Source of the DNA: a virus | DNA length: 49,829 bases | Strand: one strand, 5' to 3' | Virus record (IMG/VR): IMGVR_UViG_3300047480_000302 | Coordinates: 1 to 49,829 of that record | Shown: one piece after another, positions 44,566 through 49,829 of the stretch | Position numbering within the stretch: the stretch's first letter is position 1 | Layout: the number at the start of each line of letters is the position of its first letter | Notes under the pieces: generated by a model | The model's input: the letters and a program-made list of their open reading frames with translations, nothing else | Told to the model about the DNA's origin: nothing | The model's database searches: none | Program-made: the position numbers and the translations under genes

Positions 44566-46002
44566 ATGAATACTTTTGTTCAAGCCGTTCAGGCACAAGA
44601 AGCTCGTACCGAAAACGGTATGAAGGCTCGTAAGTCCACTGCATCAAAGTGTGTAGACTTGTTCTTCAAGCTCGGCGCCATGCGTGGCAAGGATATCACC
44701 AAGGAATTCGTCGCAGCTTATGTTGAAGACAAGGACTTGGCTTTGCGTATCGCTCAGCATGCCCGTGACGCACGCGGTGGTGCTGGTGAACGTAAGATCT
44801 TCCGTGATATTCTAGTTTATCTAGAAAAGCATGATGCAGAAGCTGCTAAGGCTCTGCTTCGTAAGGTACCTGAAATCGGTCGTTGGGACGATATCTTCGT
44901 CTTTAAGACTGAAGCGATGAAGGCCGAGGCATATACTATGTTGGGTGACGCTCTTCGTGAGAAGAATGGTCTCGCAGCAAAGTGGACTCCTCGTCAAGGT
45001 CCTATTGCGGTTGAAATCCGTAAGTTCTTCGGTATGTCTCCAAAGTTCTATCGTAAGTCCTTGGTTGAAATGACTAAGGTTGTAGAATCCGCGATGTGTG
45101 CGAAGGAATGGGATACCATCAACTTCAGTCACGTTCCTTCTGTTGCAGCTGCACGCTACAAGAAGGCCTTTAACCGTAACACTACCGAGTACGCTAAGTA
45201 TGTCGCAGAGTTGGTGAAGGATCCTAAGGATCGTAGTATTGAAGTTAAGGTCAATGCTGGCGCTGTATACCCATACGACGTCATCAAGGGTTTGAATGGT
45301 TATGGCTATTCTAACTCGTTCGATAAGACCGAACTTGACCTCATCACTAAGCAATGGGAGGCTTTGCCCAACTATGTCGGTGATGCAAATGTCCTAGCAT
45401 TGGTTGACGTTTCTGGTTCTATGGCTTGTCCAGTAGGAGGTTTTGGTTCCGGTGCTAAGACTACTTGTATGGACGTAGCGGTTTCGCTTGGTTTGTATGT
45501 TGCAGAAAAGAACAAGGGTAAGTTCAAGGATACTTTCTTGACTTTCTCAGAATCTCCTGAACTATTGCACCTTAAGGGTAACGTTGTTCAGAAGTCTCAA
45601 CAAATGGTTAAGTCTACTTGGGGTATGTCCACTAACCTACACAAGGCTATGGAAAAGATCTTGAAGACTGCTAAGGACGGAAACGTTCCTCAGTCGGAAA
45701 TGCCTGAGATGTTGTTGATCATGTCTGACATGCAATTCAACGCCTGTGCTAAGTTCGATCACTCTGCTATGCAGATGATTGAAAGCAAGTACAAGGCAGC
45801 TGGATACGAAATGCCAAAGATCGTATTTTGGAACTTGAACGCTAAGGACAACGTGCCAGTGTCGTTCGATAAGTCCGGAGTTGCTCTGGTAGCTGGATTC
45901 TCTCCTTCTGTATTGAAGGCAGTCCTTGCGGCTGATATGGAGCAATTCACTCCTGAAGCAATTATGCGTAAGGCAGTGTGTATCCCACGCTACGACTATT
46001 AA
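44566..46002 (+). CDS. TROVE/DUF2828-type vWA protein (Ro60-related)
   Basis: A 478-residue protein. The N-terminal part (RIAQHARDARGGAGERKIFR, PEIGRWDDIF, KWTPRQGPIAVEIRKFFG, VNAGAVYPYDVI) matches DUF2828, a family related to the TROVE ring of Ro60. The C-terminal von Willebrand A domain has the MIDAS motif DVSGSM near residue 281, with T and D partners (WGMSTNLHKA, IMSDMQFN). Ro60 rings bind misfolded RNA and Y RNAs. A ~100-nt leader precedes it. Codons are unusually rich in AAG, TTC, CGT and GCT compared with the AT-rich neighbours, indicating high expression or foreign origin. Confidence 0.85.
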   Translation: MNTFVQAVQAQEARTENGMKARKSTASKCVDLFFKLGAMRGKDITKEFVAAYVEDKDLALRIAQHARDARGGAGERKIFRDILVYLEKHDAEAAKALLRKVPEIGRWDDIFVFKTEAMKAEAYTMLGDALREKNGLAAKWTPRQGPIAVEIRKFFGMSPKFYRKSLVEMTKVVESAMCAKEWDTINFSHVPSVAAARYKKAFNRNTTEYAKYVAELVKDPKDRSIEVKVNAGAVYPYDVIKGLNGYGYSNSFDKTELDLITKQWEALPNYVGDANVLALVDVSGSMACPVGGFGSGAKTTCMDVAVSLGLYVAEKNKGKFKDTFLTFSESPELLHLKGNVVQKSQQMVKSTWGMSTNLHKAMEKILKTAKDGNVPQSEMPEMLLIMSDMQFNACAKFDHSAMQMIESKYKAAGYEMPKIVFWNLNAKDNVPVSFDKSGVALVAGFSPSVLKAVLAADMEQFTPEAIMRKAVCIPRYDY

Positions 46003-46019
46003 GCTTCGGCTTAATATAA

Positions 46020-46043
46020 CAAAGGCCCCGAAAGGGGCCTTTG
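46020..46043. terminator. Convergent terminator
   Basis: CAAAGGCCCC, GAAA tetraloop, GGGGCCTTTG: a 10-bp stem between convergent genes. A-rich and T-rich flanks would let it act on both strands. Confidence 0.85.
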
Positions 46044-46057
46044 TAGTTTCTGCATTT

Positions 46058-46639
46058 TTATTTTGACAATGGGTTGTCTATTGCTTTTTGAATTTTACTA
46101 TCAACGCTAGAGTTAAGCTTGTCTAACTTACTATCAGTATCTCTACGTAGACGATCCATGTCACGTCTCATAGCTTCAACTTCATCACGTGTTTTATCAA
46201 GCGTTGCACGAACATCATTGCGAATTGCCTTTAAGTCCTGATCAGTTTCACGCTGAGCTTGCTTTACTGAGCGTTCGATCTGTTCAGCAACTGTTTCAGT
46301 GCGACGGATGTCAGTCTTAAGATCGTTCTTAATATCACGAGTGTAGTCTGTCGTCTTTGCCGAATTTTCTTCGATGACTGCAAGGCGCTTGTCGAATTCA
46401 CTAAGATCTGGAGATACATACTCTGCGATCTTTTTCTTCATGCCTTGATAGTCTTTATAGACTTCAAACGTACCATATAAACCGCCAAGAGTGGATGATA
46501 AGATTGTGAAAGCAACCATTAGTTTAGCTGGTGTGAATTCGTATCCACCAATGCTAATTACTGTATCTTTGCTTGCATATTTCTTAGCAGCAGCTTCTAG
46601 CTTGTCTACTTTTTTGTTAATGTCAACTGTGTCTGTCAT
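46058..46639 (-). CDS. Coiled-coil membrane protein
   Basis: Start ATG at 46639 (AGGAAAC upstream) gives 193 residues. One hydrophobic segment (about residues 37-58) is followed by a long charged coiled coil (residues ~65-190, RDIKNDLKTDIRRTETVAEQ). It is the last gene of the minus-strand operon with two secreted proteins. Role unknown; perhaps an envelope or tail-associated protein. Confidence 0.65.
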   Translation of the reverse strand: MTDTVDINKKVDKLEAAAKKYASKDTVISIGGYEFTPAKLMVAFTILSSTLGGLYGTFEVYKDYQGMKKKIAEYVSPDLSEFDKRLAVIEENSAKTTDYTRDIKNDLKTDIRRTETVAEQIERSVKQAQRETDQDLKAIRNDVRATLDKTRDEVEAMRRDMDRLRRDTDSKLDKLNSSVDSKIQKAIDNPLSK

Positions 46640-46640
46640 T

Positions 46641-48146
46641 TTAGTTTCCTTTCTTGTTATACTGTAAGTCAACTAAATCTCTATGAAGCCTGTCTGAAGA
46701 CATCTGGCGCAGAGCACGAGCATTATCTACTACACTTTGGTTTTTGTAAATTTCTTTTGGTTGATAAAATTGATTATCCGGCATCATTGTAAAATAAGAA
46801 GCGTAACCAACTGGTTGAGTTGCTAGAGCTGTTATATTAACACCTACGGCAGCTTCATTATTCTGTACATTCTTTTTCACCGATTCATTTTGTTGAGTTT
46901 GTTGTTGCTGATCGACTTGCTGATTTCTTTCTTGCATAAAATCAATCACCAATCTATCAGTGGCGTTCATTGAAAATGCAGAGCCTAGCGATACAGTCTT
47001 GGTTGAAGACTGATTAGCAAACCCCGCAACCGATAGGCCTGTTCCAGATGATGCAGAACTAGATGCTGTAGCTGCAACCGATTCAGCGCTTTCACGTGTT
47101 GATTGACTAGATGCTAGAGCAGTCGAAACAGCTTCTTGTGTTACTGATTTTTCTACATTAGCAATTCTACTTTGTTCTGATCTAACAATGGTTAATATCG
47201 TAGACAACGATACTGTTGGAGCAGATTTACTACTTTCAGTCGCCTTGGTTGAAGATTGCGCTTGACTACTTGGTGCGCTTACAGTTGGGGCAGTTTGCTG
47301 TGTAACCGTTTGTGTTGGTGTACTAGTAGGAGCAGCAGTCGTTGTTTGAGTAACGGTTTGCTGAACAGGTGTAGTAACCACTTCAGTTGTCGGAACAACA
47401 GTACTCTCAACTGTAGTTGGAGCTACGGTTGTAGTGTTTTGAGGTTGTATACTCGCTATATACGCGGCGCCGTATCCTGGGCATGTTGGAGAATACAAAG
47501 GATTATCCTTACATGGATCTACAGGCGCAGCACCCGTACTCCAATCAGCGATAGTTCCATTCACTACAAGTGTACCAAACGGAGCAAAATACTTTTGATC
47601 GTATTGTCCTTGTGCTGGATCTCCAACTGTACCTACTGAAACGTTAGTCATATTAAGACCTAGCGAATAGTAAGATGTAGAGATAGATCCATCAGCCTTG
47701 ATCGTTGTAGTGAATGTATTTAAAGCAGGAGCTCCTCCATAATACTGACTAATATTATTCCAACTGTACTTCATTGAAGAGCCATCGCCTTGAGTGGTAT
47801 ATGTAGTTCCACTGTTTGGAGCAATATCAGCCCAAAGAGATGCTATGAAATAACTAGCCATAGCATCTTTAAGCTGACGAGAATCCCACTGCCAAGGAGA
47901 TAGAGAACCTTCAGTGCCCGGTTGCTTAAAGCTTATGACACCATTATCATACATCCAAGATTCTGTAAATGTCTGTCCATAGAATGGAAAGGAGAATCCA
48001 AGAGGTACGTGTGCGTATCCATCGTCACCTATTTGATGAGTGACGATGGGCGATTGAGTTGTGATTACTTGAGAATTAGAAACCGAATAGCTTGTAGATA
48101 GCAATACCAAGCAAGCTACCGACACCAATTTTCTTGTATGTATCAT
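46641..48146 (-). CDS. Large secreted Ser/Thr/Gln-rich protein
   Basis: Start ATG 48146 is chosen because it opens a signal peptide (MIHTRKLVSVACLVLLSTSY); 501 residues. Residues ~30-210 are a beta-rich globular domain (HVPLGFSFPFYGQTFTESWM, YSWNNISQYYGG) resembling nidogen-like or PA14-like extracellular folds. Residues ~230-330 are low-complexity Thr/Val/Pro repeats, then a coiled Ser/Ala region and a Gln-rich stretch. It overlaps the upstream gene by 71 bp. Probably exported or virion-surface; function unknown. Confidence 0.65.
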   Translation of the reverse strand: MIHTRKLVSVACLVLLSTSYSVSNSQVITTQSPIVTHQIGDDGYAHVPLGFSFPFYGQTFTESWMYDNGVISFKQPGTEGSLSPWQWDSRQLKDAMASYFIASLWADIAPNSGTTYTTQGDGSSMKYSWNNISQYYGGAPALNTFTTTIKADGSISTSYYSLGLNMTNVSVGTVGDPAQGQYDQKYFAPFGTLVVNGTIADWSTGAAPVDPCKDNPLYSPTCPGYGAAYIASIQPQNTTTVAPTTVESTVVPTTEVVTTPVQQTVTQTTTAAPTSTPTQTVTQQTAPTVSAPSSQAQSSTKATESSKSAPTVSLSTILTIVRSEQSRIANVEKSVTQEAVSTALASSQSTRESAESVAATASSSASSGTGLSVAGFANQSSTKTVSLGSAFSMNATDRLVIDFMQERNQQVDQQQQTQQNESVKKNVQNNEAAVGVNITALATQPVGYASYFTMMPDNQFYQPKEIYKNQSVVDNARALRQMSSDRLHRDLVDLQYNKKGN

Positions 48147-48930
48147 CACTCTTCTCCTTGATTGGTTGTGGGATCTTCTCTGGATTAGATTCCCATTGCT
48201 GACGAGCAGCTTCACCAATCTTACCTTCATATGGGCATGGAGTTCCAGCTGCCAACATGGCATCAAAGACACGACGATCTTGACACATTGTTGCTACAGC
48301 AGCAACCTTCATTCCCATATCATATAAAGTCTTTGATAACTTTAGGCGTTCGCAGTTCTCATCTCTGATTGTGCCGCCAGTGGAGACACCAAAGATTTGT
48401 GTTTGAACAGAACCAGATGTACCAGTTGTACATAGATCGCTGTTACCACCCGACATCATAGATGGAGCTACTGCTGTTGGAGGAGGTTGAATTACACGTT
48501 GATTAATATCAGTAACGCTGATATTACGATTGGTCATATCACCGGTGTTAACGTTTTGATTGACGTTAGTTGCAGCCGATGTATTATTGTTGTTATATGT
48601 CATAGTACCGGAGTTGACATTGTTGTTATTGTATGTCATTGTTCCGGTACTTACGTTATTGTTATTCACTGTCGTCTCACCACTGTTTACGTTCACGTTT
48701 GTATTCGTGTTTGTAGATGTATTGGTGTTAGTAGACGTACTAGTAACAGTACTAGTACTTGTGTTAGTACTAGTAGCGTTTGTAGTATTGTTTGATGTTA
48801 CGGTGCTTGTACTCGTAGAATTATTGTTAGTGTCTACAAGTGTTTTCGAGTCATAGGTCGTTTGAGCGACCGACATAGATGAAGCCATAACAAAAAGCAC
48901 CGCTGCGGATATAGCGGTCTTCTTGTTCAT
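48076..48930 (-). CDS. Secreted Asn/Thr-rich repeat protein
   Basis: A 284-residue protein with a signal peptide (MNKKTAISAAVLFVMASSMS, cut after VAQ). Residues ~30-150 are Asn/Thr/Ser-rich, including near-perfect copies of NNNNVSTGTMTYN and NNNNVNSGTMTY, reminiscent of curli-like or other amyloid repeats. The C-terminal 110 residues contain four or so cysteines and a final hydrophobic segment (IGVGSLLGIAIYKLFGF). AAGGAC lies before the start. Confidence 0.65.
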   Translation of the reverse strand: MNKKTAISAAVLFVMASSMSVAQTTYDSKTLVDTNNNSTSTSTVTSNNTTNATSTNTSTSTVTSTSTNTNTSTNTNTNVNVNSGETTVNNNNVSTGTMTYNNNNVNSGTMTYNNNNTSAATNVNQNVNTGDMTNRNISVTDINQRVIQPPPTAVAPSMMSGGNSDLCTTGTSGSVQTQIFGVSTGGTIRDENCERLKLSKTLYDMGMKVAAVATMCQDRRVFDAMLAAGTPCPYEGKIGEAARQQWESNPEKIPQPIKEKSDDTYKKIGVGSLLGIAIYKLFGF

Positions 48931-48941
48931 TTTAGTCCTTC

Positions 48942-49025
48942 TTATTCTGGCTTGTTACAGTCTTTGCAGGGTTGGTCCTTTGGATGTAGCGCCCCACAAC
49001 GCTTACATTCTTTTGTGTTATACAT
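48942..49025 (-). CDS. Tiny zinc-knuckle protein
   Basis: A 27-residue frame on the minus strand, MYNTKECKRCGALHPKDQPC and on to NKPE, with two CxxC pairs and GAGG before the ATG. It is the first gene of the minus-strand operon. Short but well formed. Confidence 0.5.
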   Translation of the reverse strand: MYNTKECKRCGALHPKDQPCKDCNKPE

Positions 49026-49068
49026 TCCTCACCTTTCGTGTTTTATACATATTTATAAGGAGAGAAAA

Positions 49069-49356
49069 ATGCCAGGTGTATATCGTGAGAAAACTTGCCC
49101 GACGTGTGGAACTAAACACCGTAAGAAGGGTATCTTTTGCTCAAAAACATGCTCTAATAAAGGACGTGATGAAGAGTACAGAGCAAAAATGCGAGATAGG
49201 ATGCTTAATACTGATGAAGGACAAGTGAGAGCATGGAATTTAAATTGGGATGAAACGGATGAACCCGTAGCACCTCAAATTTATAAAGAAAAACCATCTC
49301 TTCAAAGAGGTCAATTTATTTCAGGAGGTGATATTTGGACTATTGCAGATGATTAA
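49069..49356 (+). CDS. Small zinc-finger protein
   Basis: From ATG 49069 (AAGGAGAG upstream) the product has 95 residues. CPTCGTKHRKKGIFCSKTCS is a treble-clef-like zinc finger, followed by a helical and acidic tail (DETDEPVAPQ). I recall similar small proteins from T4-like phages; function unknown. Confidence 0.62.
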   Translation: MPGVYREKTCPTCGTKHRKKGIFCSKTCSNKGRDEEYRAKMRDRMLNTDEGQVRAWNLNWDETDEPVAPQIYKEKPSLQRGQFISGGDIWTIADD

Positions 49357-49362
49357 TTAGAT

Positions 49363-49391
49363 TGTACAAATAATCGTAAACCATATATAAT
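49363..49391 (+). promoter_or_regulatory. Promoter of the nadM-like gene
   Basis: TGTACA-17-TATAAT about 30 bp before the start codon. Confidence 0.75.
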
Positions 49392-49422
49392 TAAACCATA
49401 TAAACATTCTAGGAGTTAGAAT

Positions 49423-49829
49423 ATGAAAACAGGCATCCTCATCGGGCGCTTTCAGCCCTTTCACGTCGGTCACTTACATTCTGTCGGAGTGGCAGCATCC
49501 CAAGTAGACAAGCTCTACATTCTCGTTGGTTCGGCAAATGCATGTCGATCAATCAAAAACCCTTGGACTTTTGCAGAACGAAAAGATATGATTCGTTCAA
49601 AACTTTGGTCTGCACACATCACTAATGTTGAGATAGTACCTCTCAATGATTATCCCTATAACGATACGCAATGGATCGCTGATGTTCGAGCAACTGCTGA
49701 ACATTATGACATGGGAAAGCCTACACTCTTTGGTCACATGAAGGAAGGTAATGACTATCTTAAATGGTTTCCTGATTGGAAGTACCGCGATATTGAAACT
49801 CCTCATCCGGTGAATGCCACATCTATTCG
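49423..49829 (+). CDS. nadM: NMN adenylyltransferase (NadM-like), 3' end outside window
   Basis: ATG 49423 with AGGAG upstream; 135 residues are visible and the frame is open at the window end. GILIGRFQPFHVGHLHSV contains the HxGH motif, NPWTFAERKDMI is the family substrate segment, and HPVNATSIR is the C-terminal ISxxR-like motif. It makes NAD+ from NMN and ATP. A fused Nudix domain, as in NadM-Nudix proteins, may follow outside the window. It may restore NAD+ during infection or NAD-depleting defence. Confidence 0.9.
   Translation, partial: MKTGILIGRFQPFHVGHLHSVGVAASQVDKLYILVGSANACRSIKNPWTFAERKDMIRSKLWSAHITNVEIVPLNDYPYNDTQWIADVRATAEHYDMGKPTLFGHMKEGNDYLKWFPDWKYRDIETPHPVNATSI

Noticed and set aside
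48487-48856. Long plus-strand frames over the minus-strand repeat gene
   Set aside because: They are complements of Asn/Thr-rich codons (Val/Leu-rich), have no ribosome site and lie antisense to a signal-peptide protein.

Overview
This window is part of the genome of a large T4-like myovirus of a Gram-negative, probably aquatic, host. Directly readable T4-type genes include dCMP hydroxymethylase (gp42 type), alpha-glucosyltransferase, RNase H (Rnh), a DsbA-like transcription factor, ATP-dependent DNA ligase (gp30 type), NrdA/NrdB with a thioredoxin, and a GroES-like co-chaperonin. Several other families (DUF6267, DUF6321, DUF6433, twitch-type radical SAM) are ones I associate with marine and cyanophage relatives of T4. 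The DNA is AT-rich, and genes are tightly packed with ATGA/TAATG overlaps.

Layout. 1-6.0 kb: nucleotide and DNA modification operon (a homing nuclease, DUF1599, dCMP hydroxymethylase, dCMP deaminase, alpha-glucosyltransferase, a UDP-sugar dehydrogenase-like gene, a C5-cytosine-methyltransferase-like gene), closed by a hairpin terminator. This implies glucosylated hydroxymethylcytosine DNA. 6.0-15.4 kb: late region behind a TATAAATA promoter. Several of its products begin with a T4-like capsid-targeting signature (M..F..[FL][IL]xE), so they may be packaged internal proteins; it also holds a Dps and an Ig-fold protein. 15.4-18.3 kb: lysis and envelope cassette (two spanin-like proteins, GH19 endolysin, small membrane proteins). 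18.3-23.0 kb: ThyX, NrdA, 2OG-oxygenase, thioredoxin, NrdB. 23.0-33.1 kb: many small early/middle genes, RNase H and ligase. 33.2-43.5 kb: a very large tRNA array of about 38 tRNA or tRNA-like genes that covers all 20 amino acids, interleaved with structured non-coding RNAs and a few protein genes. 43.5-46.0 kb: rubrerythrin, rubredoxin and a TROVE/DUF2828-like (Ro60-related) vWA protein. 46.0-49.0 kb: a minus-strand operon of secreted and membrane proteins. The window ends in a NadM-like gene.

The most interesting part is 33.7-46.0 kb. Seven RNA elements share a covarying terminal stem followed by CAGCAA. One encloses a circularly permuted tRNA (3' half before 5' half), another a permuted tRNA-like domain whose acceptor is closed by a GGAA tetraloop, and three carry tRNA anticodon arms. 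Two of the elements lie directly before the rubrerythrin gene and the Ro60-like gene. Bacterial Y RNAs that mimic tRNA and bind Ro60 are known, so I infer a phage Ro60/Y-RNA-like system with multiple tRNA mimics.

Transcription appears to use a recurrent sigma70-like promoter (TGTACA, 17 bp, TATAAT; 16 copies listed), sometimes with an ATG placed exactly at the expected start site. tRNA operon leaders carry a boxA-like sequence and a covarying 5' hairpin.
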